64,000 bases of DNA. It comes from DASZBX01 sp035943635. GTDB taxonomy: Bacteria > Actinomycetota > Actinomycetes > Streptomycetales > Catenulisporaceae. The stretch is from assembly GCA_035943635.1 (NCBI GenBank), contig DASZBX010000014.1, positions 22,840 through 86,839 on the forward strand. Reading direction: 5' to 3'. Made by a program: the position numbers and the translations under genes. The notes beneath the pieces were generated by a model. That model was not told the DNA's origin. It ran no database searches and saw only the letters and a program-made list of their open reading frames with translations. Positions 34,456-42,864 of this stretch are shown one piece after another (the stretch's first letter is position 1; each line of letters opens with the position of its first letter).

Positions 34456-34565
34456 ACGACGCGGCCCGCGACGGCGGCCACGACGGCAGCGGCGCTCACC
34501 GGCGCGCCCGCCGGCTGCGCCGCTGACCACCGGTTCCGGGCCCTCTTCCGGCAGAACTCCGCGGT

Positions 34566-35213
34566 TCAGGCCGCGATCACGCCGTTGAGCGCGATCCCGT
34601 GCCCGGTGACGGTCACCTTGGTCTGCAGGTAGCGCAGGTTGGTCGGGGTGACGAACACCCCGGTCGGCACCTTGTCCTCGATCGTGATCCCGTGCGCGGC
34701 CAGCTGCGCGGCCTTGTCCGGGTTGTTGGACAGCAGCTGGATCCGCTCGGCGCCGAGGGTCTTGAGCATCTGCGCCGCGGCCGAGTAGTCCCGGCCGTCC
34801 GGCGGCAGGCCCAGCGCCTCGTTCGCCTCGTACGTGTTCAGGCCCTGGTCCTGCAGCGCGTACGCGTCGAGCTTGTTGTACAGGCCGATGCCCCGGCCCT
34901 CCTGGCGCATGTACAGCAGGAAACCGCCGGCCGCGCCGATCTTCTCCGCCGCGTCGCGCAGCTGCGGGCCGCAGTCGCACCGGGCCGAGCCGAACACGTC
35001 CCCGGTCATGCACTCCGAGTGCAGCCGCACCAGCGGGACGTCCACCTGGTCGTAAGCGCCGAGGCCCAGCGCCAGGTGCTCTCCGCCGTCCACGAGACCG
35101 TTGAACGTGAAGACCTGGGCCTCGACCTGGAAACCGTCGCCGAACTTGAGCGGGATTCGCACGGACGTGCGGACGGTGGACAGCGGTAATGCCGGGGGGA
35201 GGTTTGCGGCCAT
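34566..35213 (-). CDS. ribA: GTP cyclohydrolase II
   Basis: This 215-residue enzyme opens GTP for riboflavin synthesis. The zinc ligands are Cys in HSECMTGDVFGSARCDCGPQ; the catalytic region MRQEGRGIGLYNKLDAYALQ and the YLQTK C-terminal motif are intact. I chose ATG 35213, 7 bases after GGGAG; an upstream in-frame start at 35279 adds unrelated residues. It is a stand-alone single-domain RibA, not fused to RibB. The other rib genes are not in this window. Confidence 0.93.
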   Translation of the reverse strand: MAANLPPALPLSTVRTSVRIPLKFGDGFQVEAQVFTFNGLVDGGEHLALGLGAYDQVDVPLVRLHSECMTGDVFGSARCDCGPQLRDAAEKIGAAGGFLLYMRQEGRGIGLYNKLDAYALQDQGLNTYEANEALGLPPDGRDYSAAAQMLKTLGAERIQLLSNNPDKAAQLAAHGITIEDKVPTGVFVTPTNLRYLQTKVTVTGHGIALNGVIAA

Positions 35214-35602
35214 GATAGCTCCCTTGGGGAGAGACGTGCGGAACGTGTACGGGTGTGACGTCTGTGTTCGCTTATTCAAGGTGGAACAACGAACGGGCGG
35301 CGGCCGGAAATTCCCGGGTGCCGGGTGTTCATCCGGCAGTAACCCGTCCGAGATGCGACACGGGCAAAACCAACCCGTGGGTAACCGGTAGGTTTGGCAC
35401 CGAGGTCTAACGCCGCACCCCGCGCGAAGCGGGCGGGCGGCGCAACGGGCAATGGAGCCCGGACGCTCCCGCGAGCGGGGGTGGTGCGCGGCGCCGCGCC
35501 ATCCCCTTCGCGGGAGGGACCGAGCCGGACTGAGAAGGTATACCCAAGGCCTGTGCGGCGGCCGACCCCAACCGAGTGAAGTTTTGCGAAGGGAAACACG
35601 AG
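35214..35602. other. Intergenic region between ribA and pfkA
   Basis: These 389 bases separate two divergent genes. There are several GC-rich partial inverted repeats (for example CTCCCGCGAGCGGG and CCCTTCGCGGGAGGG around 35460-35520) but no clear promoter hexamers, and no FMN-riboswitch-like structure that I can recognise upstream of ribA. Confidence 0.35.
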
Positions 35603-36628
35603 ATGCGCGTCGGAGTCCTGACCGGCGGTGGCGACTGCCCCGGCCTGAACGCCGTTATCCGAGCCGTGGTCCGCAAGGGCGTCCAGCAGTACGGCTATGA
35701 GTTCGTCGGTTTCCGGGACGGCTGGCGCGGCCCGCTCGAGGGGCTGACCCGCGAACTGGACGTCAAGGCCGTGCGCGGGATCCTGCCGCGCGGCGGCACC
35801 ATCCTGGGCTCGTCCCGGACCAACCCGATCAAGGTCGAGGGCGGGGTGGCCCGGATCAAGGAGAACCTGGCCACGCTCGGCGTCGACGCCCTGATCGCGA
35901 TCGGCGGGGAGGACACGCTGGGCGTGGCCACCGCGCTGGGCGCCGAGGGCGTGCAGGTGGTCGGCGTGCCCAAGACGATCGACAACGACCTGAACAACAC
36001 CGACTACACCTTCGGCTTCGACACCGCGGTGACCATCGCCACCGAGGCGATCGACCGGCTGCACACCACCGCCGAGTCGCACCACCGGGTGCTCATCGTC
36101 GAGGTCATGGGCCGGCACGCGGGCTGGATCGCACTGCACTCCGGCATCGCCGGCGGCGCGAACGTGATCCTGATCCCGGAGCAGAAGTTCGACATCGAGC
36201 AGGTCTGCGAGTGGGTCGAGTCCCGGTTCAAGAGCGAGTACGCCCCGATCGTGGTGGTGGCCGAGGGCGCCCAGCCGGCGGACGGCGGCGAGGCCCTGCT
36301 CAACCAGGAGCTCGACGCGTTCGGCCACGTGCGGCTCGGCGGCATCGGCGAGGCGCTGGCCAAGGAGATCGAGAAGCGCACCGGCAAGGAGGCCCGCACC
36401 ACGGTGCTCGGCCACGTCCAGCGCGGCGGCACCCCGACCCCGCGGGACCGCTGGCTGGCCACCCGCTTCGGCCTCGGCGCGATCGACGCCGTGCACGACG
36501 GCGCCTGGGGCCAGATGGTCGCCCTGCACGGCACGGACATCGTCCGGGTCCCGCTGCACACCGCGACCAGCGAGCTCAAGGTCGTCTCGCCGGAGCTGTA
36601 CGAAGAGGCGAAGGTCCTGTTCGGCTGA
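35603..36628 (+). CDS. pfkA: 6-phosphofructokinase
   Basis: This 341-residue group III phosphofructokinase has LTGGGDCPGLNAVIRAVVRK at the start, IAIGGEDTLGVATAL, PKTIDNDLNNTDYTFGFDT with the catalytic Asp, VEVMGRHAGWIALHSG and HVQRGGTPTPRDRWLATRFG. The residues GGED and PKTIDND put Asp and Lys where ATP-dependent E. coli-type enzymes have two Gly. This pair marks pyrophosphate-type PFKs such as that of Amycolatopsis, yet related Streptomyces enzymes use ATP, so the phosphoryl donor is uncertain. ATG 35603 follows AAGGGA by 9 bases. Confidence 0.94.
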   Translation: MRVGVLTGGGDCPGLNAVIRAVVRKGVQQYGYEFVGFRDGWRGPLEGLTRELDVKAVRGILPRGGTILGSSRTNPIKVEGGVARIKENLATLGVDALIAIGGEDTLGVATALGAEGVQVVGVPKTIDNDLNNTDYTFGFDTAVTIATEAIDRLHTTAESHHRVLIVEVMGRHAGWIALHSGIAGGANVILIPEQKFDIEQVCEWVESRFKSEYAPIVVVAEGAQPADGGEALLNQELDAFGHVRLGGIGEALAKEIEKRTGKEARTTVLGHVQRGGTPTPRDRWLATRFGLGAIDAVHDGAWGQMVALHGTDIVRVPLHTATSELKVVSPELYEEAKVLFG

Positions 36629-36788
36629 GCCGGACCGGATGAACTGGGTCCGGCGGCGGGTCCGCCGGACCGGGGAAGGCGACGGCGGGCGGCCGAGGTG
36701 GGGCTGCCGCCGTCGGATCGCATGAGCCCGGGGCATGTCGTCCGGCCCGCGACCGGAGTCCGCGGGAAGTTCGTCTAAAGTCTGGATT

Positions 36789-38021
36789 ATGGCGGAGAGT
36801 GCTGCGGCGGCGCAGACGGAGGTGACCGGCCCGGCGGGCGCGGCGGCCGCCGCGGTCCGCCCGCAGCCGGCCACGCCCAGCACGGCCCGGGCGATCAACG
36901 ACCGGGCGGCCCTGGACCTGTTCGCGTCCCGCGGCCCGCAGACCGCGCTGGACCTGGCCGAGGCGACCGGCCTGGCCAAGCCGACCGTGGCCGACCTGCT
37001 GGCCCGCCTGCAGGAACGCGGCCTGGTCGACCAGATCGGCGAGGTCAAGACCGACAAGCGCGGCCCCAACGCCAAGCTCTACGCCCTGTCCGAACGCCGG
37101 GCCTGCGTGGCCGGGATCGACGCGCGCGCCGCCGCGGTGTACATGAGCCTGGTCGGCCTGGCCGGGCAGCCGCTGGGCCAGGCCACGGTCGAGGTGCCGT
37201 CCGGACTGCGCGAGGACGAGGTGCTCGACCTGCTGGCCGACACCCTGCTCGCCCTGGCCGCGCAGGTGCCCGCGCCGCTGACCGCGATCACCGTCGGCAT
37301 GCCCGGCCTGGTGGATCCGGCGACCGGCCAGATCGGCCAGCACAAGATGTCCCCGCGCTGGCACACCCGGCTGCTGGAGGCGCTGCGGCTGCGCACCGGG
37401 CTGGACCCGGCCGCGGTCTCGCTGGAGAACGAGGTCAACCTGGCCGCCATCGCCGAGCAGCGCGTGCTGGCCCGGCAGGGCGTGGACACCTTCGCGCTGC
37501 TGTGGCTCGGCGAGAGCATCGGCGCGGCGGTCGTCCTGGACGGCAAGCTGCGCCGGGGCGCGTCCGGCGGCGCGGGCGAGATCTACTCCCTGCCGATCCC
37601 GGTCGGGGCGCCGGAACCGGCGGCCGAGTCGGACTGCGGTGTGCTCCCGGTGGCGGCCCTGGCCCCGGTCCGCCCGCCCGAGCGCGGCGGCGGCTACCGG
37701 CTCGGCGAGCTGACCCGGGCCGCGTCGCTGGCCGAGCTGGGCGCGAGCCTGCCGCCGGCCGAGCGGCTCCCGGCGATCGCCGACCGGGTGGTGTACGGGG
37801 TCGCCGCGTTCGTGCTGACCCTGGACCCGGGCACGGTCGTGCTGGGCGGGGAGAACGGCGCCGCCGGCGGGGCGCAGCTCGCGGCCCTGGTCGAAGAACG
37901 GCTGCCTGAGGTCTCGCCGGTGGCCGCGCGGGTGCTGGCGACGGCGGTGCCCGGCAACGCGATCCTGGCCGGCGCGGTCGCGATCGCACTCGACCGGGCG
38001 CGCGCCGAACTGTGGCCCTGA
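36789..38021 (+). CDS. ROK-family transcriptional regulator
   Basis: This 410-residue protein has an Ala-rich N-terminus and a winged helix (TALDLAEATGLAKPTVADLLARLQERGLV, residues about 55-85, cut here to TALDLAEATGLAKPTVADLL). A ROK sugar-binding domain follows (VGMPGLVDPATGQIG, VSLENEVNLAAIAEQR, LLWLGESIGAAVVLDG). The kinase ATP motif DIGGTK is replaced (GIDARAAAVYMS), so it is a sensor, not a kinase. It probably responds to a sugar or sugar phosphate; the target genes are not evident. Confidence 0.9.
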   Translation: MAESAAAAQTEVTGPAGAAAAAVRPQPATPSTARAINDRAALDLFASRGPQTALDLAEATGLAKPTVADLLARLQERGLVDQIGEVKTDKRGPNAKLYALSERRACVAGIDARAAAVYMSLVGLAGQPLGQATVEVPSGLREDEVLDLLADTLLALAAQVPAPLTAITVGMPGLVDPATGQIGQHKMSPRWHTRLLEALRLRTGLDPAAVSLENEVNLAAIAEQRVLARQGVDTFALLWLGESIGAAVVLDGKLRRGASGGAGEIYSLPIPVGAPEPAAESDCGVLPVAALAPVRPPERGGGYRLGELTRAASLAELGASLPPAERLPAIADRVVYGVAAFVLTLDPGTVVLGGENGAAGGAQLAALVEERLPEVSPVAARVLATAVPGNAILAGAVAIALDRARAELWP

Positions 38022-38028
38022 GCTTGTC

Positions 38029-38493
38029 CTAGCCGTGGGTGTGGTCATGGCTGTGGCCGTCGGCTCCGCCGGTGTCGTGGCCGGAGCCCGTCTCGTGCCC
38101 GTGCTCATGCCCATGATCACGCTCGTGCTCGCTGTCCGGCGAGCCGCCCATCATCTTGAGCATGGCCGCGCCGCCGGTGGTCAGGAACCGCAGCACGAGC
38201 ACCGCGGCCAAGGTGAGAAAGGCCACATTCAGCCAGGTCGTGTAGTCCCAGGAGATCCCGCCCGAGGGCAGTTTCGCCTTCCCCCGGTCCGGCACCAGCC
38301 CGAGGCCGCCGAACACGGCGTCGACCACGTACCCGGCCGCCGCCATCGCCGCGTACAGCGTGCCGAACAGGAACAACGCCATCCGGCGGCCGTAGTACTT
38401 CCGGTAGATGGCCAGGATCGGCAGGATCAGCAGGTCGGCGAAGATGAACGCGAGCACGCCGCCGAAACTGAGCTGAGGCTTCAGCTCTACCAC
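38029..38493 (-). pseudogene. Permease (ArsP/DUF318-like), C-terminal fragment with His-rich tail
   Basis: The 154 codons start directly in LSFGGVLAFIFADLLILPIL, RKYYGRRMALFLFGTLYAAM and ISWDYTTWLNVAFLTLAAVL. That is the C-terminal half of the predicted-permease family related to ArsP. The N-terminal half (about 170-180 residues with four helices) is missing; another gene ends 47 bases upstream. The tail carries many His and Asp (HERDHGHEHGHE, GHSHDHTHG), a likely metal-binding segment. A short functional protein cannot be excluded, but an incomplete transporter is the simpler reading. Confidence 0.7.
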
Positions 38494-38539
38494 ACCGGCC
38501 GGGTCTGCCCGGGCCGTCGCACCGGGCCCCGCGGGAGCG

Positions 38540-39259
38540 TCAGTCCTCGTCCTCTTCGAACTCGTCCACGCCGTCCTCGTAACGCCGGTCGCCGTCCCGC
38601 GACTCGCGGTACATCTGGGCGACCATCGGGAAGGGGTACGAGGGCCAGAGCGAGAGGCGCCCGGTGGCGCGGTCGATGACGCCGCGGGCGGAGCCGACGT
38701 TCAGCTGCGCGTCTTGCGGCGACAATCGCGGGTAGACGATGTATCCGCGGTCGAACTCCCAGATCCCGGCCCGGATCCGGCCGGCCGAGAACCCGCTCGA
38801 GTTGACCCACTCGTCGCCGATGGCCTGCGCGGCGGCGGCGTTGACCGGTCCGCTGCCCGGCCGGGGCGCGCGCTCGGACGTCTCCGGCAGGGAGGGGAAC
38901 TCCACCCCTTCGACCAGCGGGATCACCCTGGTCTCGCGCCAGCGGTTCAGGACCACCGAGGCCTGTTCCGGGGTGATCGGGACCAGGGTCTCGTCCGGTC
39001 GGCCGCTCTCCCGCACGCGGGCGAAGGCGTCGGTCTCGCGCCACTTGCCGCGCTTGTGCATCACGACCTCGTCCAGCTGCCCCGGGACGCGCAGGACCCG
39101 CAGGATCTGGGCCGGGTCCTGCACCGGCTTGCCGGGGGCGGTTCTCGTGTAGTACCGGATGAAGACGGGCTCTGATACGGTGCCGGGCGTTCCCGGGCCG
39201 CGGAAGGGAGATCGCTGATTCGGCCGCGCCGGGTACCGCGAACGCCGCGGCCGCGGCAC
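38540..39259 (-). CDS. YrhB/Imm35-like protein
   Basis: This protein of about 239 residues has an N-terminal half with FIRYYTRTAPGKPVQDPAQI and VVMHKRGKWRETDAFARV. A C-terminal YrhB-like domain follows (FDRGYIVYPRLSPQD, SARGVIDRATGRLSLWPSYP), a fold used by some immunity proteins. Its tail is acidic (FEEDED). GTG 39259 is the only start in frame before the conserved part, but it has no ribosome site. No toxin gene is next to it. Confidence 0.65.
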   Translation of the reverse strand: MPRPRRSRYPARPNQRSPFRGPGTPGTVSEPVFIRYYTRTAPGKPVQDPAQILRVLRVPGQLDEVVMHKRGKWRETDAFARVRESGRPDETLVPITPEQASVVLNRWRETRVIPLVEGVEFPSLPETSERAPRPGSGPVNAAAAQAIGDEWVNSSGFSAGRIRAGIWEFDRGYIVYPRLSPQDAQLNVGSARGVIDRATGRLSLWPSYPFPMVAQMYRESRDGDRRYEDGVDEFEEDED

Positions 39260-39447
39260 TCGAGTCCGTCGTCATGGCATCCCGCCCGACCCCGAAGATC
39301 GTCATCCCGTCAGAACACTGGTGCAGGCGACCAGTCTCCGGGATGGCGGCCGGGTTTTGCAATCCTGGCTCGGATATTCGGCCGGAAGCGGAACCGCTCT
39401 GCTCCCGTTTTCCGGCTTTGTCCAGGCCGCCGCGGCCGCCGCCGCGC

Positions 39448-40476
39448 TCAGCCGATCCCGATCGCCTCCCGGACGCCGCCCAGCACGACCCGGGCCCGCT
39501 CCCGGGCCCGGCGCGCTCCGTCCGCGAGCACCGAATCCAGCGGGCTGCCGGGCTGCACCAGCTCGGTGTACCGCTCCCGCATCGGGCCGAGTTGCTCGTT
39601 GAGCACGGTGAACAGCAGATCCTTCAGCTCACCCCAGCCCATGCCGCCGGCCGTCAGCCGATCGCGGGTGTCCGCGACCAGGCCGGGTTCGCCGAAACGG
39701 GCCAGGATCAGGAAAACCGCGGAGTCGTCAGGCTTCTTCGGTCCCTCGACCGGCGTGCTGTCGGTCGGCATCCGCCGCACCAGCCTGCGCAACTCCGCCT
39801 CCGGCGCGAACAGCGGAATCGTGTTGCCGTAGGACTTGCTCATCTTCCGGCCGTCCGTCCCGAGCAGCAGCTCCCCGGACTGGCCGGCCGTCAGCAGCGG
39901 ATGCGGGACGGTCAGCCGGTACCGCTCTCCGTAGACCGCGTTGAAGCTGCCGGCCATGTCGGCGGCGTACTCCACGTGCTGGAACTGGTCGCGGGCCACC
40001 GGAACCAGCTCCGAACCCATGATCAGGATGTCGGCGGCCATCAGGATCGGGTACTGATACAGGCCCATGTTCACGCCCGCGTCCAGGTCCGCGTTCCCGG
40101 CCGCCCGGTTCCGGTCCTGCGCGGCCTTGTACGCGTGCGCCCGGTTCATCATCCCCTTCGCCGCGAAGCAGGCCAGAACCCAGGCCAGCTCGTAGATCTC
40201 CGGCACGTCGGACTGCCGGTACAGGACGGTGCGCCCCGGGTCGAGCCCGGCCGCCAGCCAGGTCGCGGCGACGGATCTGGTGTACCGGCGCAGGTTCTGC
40301 GGATCGCGGACGGTCGTCAGCGCGTGGTAGTCGGCGATGAAGTAGGCCGTGTCGTACTGCTCGGCCAGTTCCAGCGCGGGACGGATGGCGCCGACGTAGT
40401 TGCCCAGGTGCGGCTCGCCGGTGGCCTGGATGCCGGTCAGCGCGGTCTTGGGCCGCGGGGGTGCGGAGAGGGTCAT
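39448..40476 (-). CDS. trpS: Tryptophan-tRNA ligase
   Basis: This 342-residue class I synthetase has the HIGH-equivalent in TGIQATGEPHLGNYVGAI and KMSKS in LGTDGRKMSKSYGNT. AGVNMGLYQYPILMAADIL, the tryptophan pocket, lies between. ATG 40476 follows CAGGAG by about 10 bases. It is the second gene after trpEG in the same direction, separated by 166 bases that hold a 17-bp hairpin; both lie behind a Trp attenuator. This makes it a candidate for an inducible second TrpRS, as known for indolmycin-resistant enzymes in Streptomyces, rather than the sole housekeeping copy. Confidence 0.94.
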   Translation of the reverse strand: MTLSAPPRPKTALTGIQATGEPHLGNYVGAIRPALELAEQYDTAYFIADYHALTTVRDPQNLRRYTRSVAATWLAAGLDPGRTVLYRQSDVPEIYELAWVLACFAAKGMMNRAHAYKAAQDRNRAAGNADLDAGVNMGLYQYPILMAADILIMGSELVPVARDQFQHVEYAADMAGSFNAVYGERYRLTVPHPLLTAGQSGELLLGTDGRKMSKSYGNTIPLFAPEAELRRLVRRMPTDSTPVEGPKKPDDSAVFLILARFGEPGLVADTRDRLTAGGMGWGELKDLLFTVLNEQLGPMRERYTELVQPGSPLDSVLADGARRARERARVVLGGVREAIGIG

Positions 40477-40560
40477 GGCAGGGTTCTCCTGGCTGCTTTC
40501 GTTCGTGGGCCTGGGACATCGGGACGGAGCAGGTCGGGCCGGCCAGGGGCGCCCGCGGCC

Positions 40561-40604
40561 CGCAGGCGCCGACGTATACGAGGACAGATACGTCGGCACC
40601 TGCG
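40561..40604 (-). terminator. 17-bp hairpin between trpEG and trpS
   Basis: CGCAGGCGCCGACGTAT (40561-40577) pairs with ATACGTCGGCACCTGCG (40588-40604) across a 10-base loop. The single mismatch is a U-G wobble in minus-strand RNA. No U-tract follows, so it could be an mRNA-stabilising or attenuating hairpin rather than a simple terminator. Confidence 0.6.
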
Positions 40605-40642
40605 TACGGCCGCGCGGCGGGACCCCGGCCGGGCGGGACGGA

Positions 40643-42661
40643 TCAGACGTCGAGCAACCTGATCAGTTCGTCCCGCAGGATGCCGAGGCCGTCGCGGGTC
40701 AGGATGGATTCGGGGTGGAACTGCAGCCCGGCCAGCCGGGTGCCGCCGACCTGGCCGCGCAGGGCCACCAGTTCCCGGTCCGCGCCCGCGGTCAGCTGGA
40801 TCTGCGGTGCGACGGCTCCGTCGGCCGGGGCGAGCGCGGCGAAGGAGTTGTAGAAGCCGACCAGTTCGGCCCGGCCGAACAGTTCCACCGCCCGCTGGTC
40901 GCCCTGCGCGGGCCGGTCCCGGCGGACGAGTTCGAGCCCGAGTTCGGCGCTCATCATCTGGTGGCCGAGGCAGATCCCGAGCACCGCGCTGCTCTTGGCG
41001 CCGGCGGACTCGGCCCCGGACCCGGCCCCGGATTCGGCCTCGGACGCCGCGGATCCGGCCGCCAGCAACCGCCGCAGCAGCGCCCGGCTGTCCCGGATCT
41101 TGGGCAGCTCCAGGTCGCGCGGGTCGCCCGGCCCGGGGCCGAGCACGACCAGGTCGTAGTCCCCGGCGTCGTGCTTCCGGACGCCCTCGCCCGCGCTGTC
41201 GCCCGAGCCGCCGACGTCGAGCCCGACTTCGTCGAACGGAGCCCGGGTGACGTCCAGCCCCAGCGCCCGCAGCTGCACGGTGAGCATCGAGGTGAAGGCG
41301 TCTTCGTGATCGACGATCAGAGCCCTGCGCCCGAGCAGCCGCGGCTCGCGCTGGTCGGTCTGCTTCACCAGCCAGAACGGCGCGATCAGGTCGTTGCGCG
41401 CGGCCAGCGTGGCCAGCACCTCCGGGTCCGCGGCCCAGGCGGGCGAGTGCTCCGTCGCCGCGGTCAGCACCTCAGGGCTTTGCTTGCCGGCCTCGGCAAC
41501 CGCCCCGGCGGCCGCCGGCGCGAGCGGCTCCAGTACCGCCCCCGGCCCGGACCGCAGCCCGAAGGCGCGCAGCACCCCGGCGGCCTTCGCGTGCGTCTCC
41601 AGCACCTCCTGGGCCGGATCCGACCCGCGGACCAGGGTCGCGCCGACCGGGATCTTCACCAGGCCCGTCTCCGGGTCCATATACGCGACCCGCAGCATCA
41701 GGCAGGCGTCCATCTGCTCGCGCCGCCCGTCCTCCACCGGCTCGATCAGGGCCGTGACACCGCCGTAGTAGCCGCGCCCGCCGGTCTCGTGCCGCTTGAT
41801 CACCCGCAGCGCGTTGCGGATCGGCGAACCGGTCGCGGTCGGGGCGAACATGGTGGCCCGCAGGATGTCGCGCGGGTCCATCGCGGTGGCCGCCTCGATG
41901 TGGTACTCGGTGTGCGCCAGGTTCGCCATCTCCTTGAGGAACGGGCCGCGCACCCGGCCGTGCCCGCCGACGTCGGCCAGCATCTTCAGTTCCTCGTCGA
42001 CCACCATGGCCAGCTCGTCGCGCTCCTTCGGGTCGGCCAGGAACGCGAGCACCTCCGCGCGGCTCGCGTCGGCCGGCGGCTTGCGCAGGGTGCCGCTGAT
42101 CGGGTTCATCGCGGCGATCCCGTCCCGCAGCCGCACGTGGCTCTCCGGGGTGGCGCCGACCATGATCTGCCTGCCGGTGTGGATCAGGAAGGTCCAGTAG
42201 GCGTTGCGTTCGTTGCGCAGCAGGTTGCGGAATGCGCCCAGCGCCGTCTCCAGCGCGTCCTCGCAGGTGGCGGTGAAGGTGCGGCGCATCACGAAGTTCG
42301 CGCCCTCGCCGGTGGCGATCTCGCCCTCGATCACCGCCTCCACCTGCCGGGCGTAGTCCTCGTCGGAGACGTCGAACGCCCCGTCGGCCAGCTGCGGCGG
42401 CCCGGCGAAGGGCAGCTCGGCAAGGGTCAGCTCGATCCGCGAGTCCACCCGCAGCGACAACAGCGGCGCGCCGTCGTCATGGCACTCGTCGCCGCGTTCG
42501 AGCAGCTGCCGGAAGGGGACCAGGGCCAGCTGCGGCCCGTCGAACCGGGGCAGATCGGCCAGCAGCCGGTACTCGGCCACCTCGCCGCGCAGCAGTTCCA
42601 CCTTGGCGGCGCCCTCGCGGCGCAGCAGGGCGAAGGGGGGTTCCAGGTAGTCGCTCATCAC
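40643..42661 (-). CDS. trpEG: Fused anthranilate synthase (TrpE-TrpG)
   Basis: This 672-residue protein has an N-terminal chorismate-binding component (about 1-440: MNPISGTLRKPP, VDEELKMLADVGGHGRV, FAPTATGSPIRNALRVI, TGGRGYYGGV). A linker leads to a C-terminal class I glutamine amidotransferase (about 475-672: the catalytic Cys in LGICLGHQMMSAELG, and His-Glu in LQFHPESIL). This TrpEG/PhzE-like fusion converts chorismate and glutamine to anthranilate. The fused form with a leader peptide matches the known Streptomyces trpEG arrangement. Start codons 42661 and 42658 are adjacent ATGs. An ADIC synthase role (phenazine-type) is less likely, since no phz genes are nearby. Confidence 0.94.
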   Translation of the reverse strand: MMSDYLEPPFALLRREGAAKVELLRGEVAEYRLLADLPRFDGPQLALVPFRQLLERGDECHDDGAPLLSLRVDSRIELTLAELPFAGPPQLADGAFDVSDEDYARQVEAVIEGEIATGEGANFVMRRTFTATCEDALETALGAFRNLLRNERNAYWTFLIHTGRQIMVGATPESHVRLRDGIAAMNPISGTLRKPPADASRAEVLAFLADPKERDELAMVVDEELKMLADVGGHGRVRGPFLKEMANLAHTEYHIEAATAMDPRDILRATMFAPTATGSPIRNALRVIKRHETGGRGYYGGVTALIEPVEDGRREQMDACLMLRVAYMDPETGLVKIPVGATLVRGSDPAQEVLETHAKAAGVLRAFGLRSGPGAVLEPLAPAAAGAVAEAGKQSPEVLTAATEHSPAWAADPEVLATLAARNDLIAPFWLVKQTDQREPRLLGRRALIVDHEDAFTSMLTVQLRALGLDVTRAPFDEVGLDVGGSGDSAGEGVRKHDAGDYDLVVLGPGPGDPRDLELPKIRDSRALLRRLLAAGSAASEAESGAGSGAESAGAKSSAVLGICLGHQMMSAELGLELVRRDRPAQGDQRAVELFGRAELVGFYNSFAALAPADGAVAPQIQLTAGADRELVALRGQVGGTRLAGLQFHPESILTRDGLGILRDELIRLLDV

Positions 42662-42720
42662 AGATCACGGGGCCTCTCGTCGTGGTGCCGCAGCCACCGT
42701 GACGGACCTGGTCCGCTCAA

Positions 42721-42755
42721 CGCGAAACCGGCCGCTGGTGGGCGGCCGGTTCGCG
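42721..42755 (-). terminator. trp attenuator terminator hairpin
   Basis: CGCGAAACCGGCCGC and GCGGCCGGTTCGCG form a 14-bp stem with one bulged A and a 6-base loop. It lies between the stop codon of the WWW leader peptide and the trpEG start. Confidence 0.8.
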
Positions 42756-42778
42756 AATCGTTCAGGGAAAACGCGAGG

Positions 42779-42844
42779 TCAGGTTCGGTCCGCCGGGGGA
42801 GCGGGCCACCACCACTGGTGAGTGGTCGTCAGTCGCGTCATCAT
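42779..42844 (-). CDS. trpL: Tryptophan-rich leader peptide of the trpEG-trpS operon
   Basis: The 21-codon frame starts at paired ATGs (42844, 42841) and reads MMTRLTTTHQWWW followed by PAPPADRT. Three tandem TGG codons sit just before a stem-loop region. Ribosome stalling at these codons when Trp-tRNA is scarce would let transcription pass the hairpin at 42721-42755. A leader with three consecutive Trp codons before a fused trpEG is a known Streptomyces design. Confidence 0.88.
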   Translation of the reverse strand: MMTRLTTTHQWWWPAPPADRT

Positions 42845-42864
42845 GGCGCAACAGTATTGCAGGA

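Noticed and set aside
40477..40642. T-box leader upstream of trpS
   Set aside because: The gap has one simple hairpin and no T-box sequence or specifier loop. The WWW leader upstream of trpEG explains regulation better.
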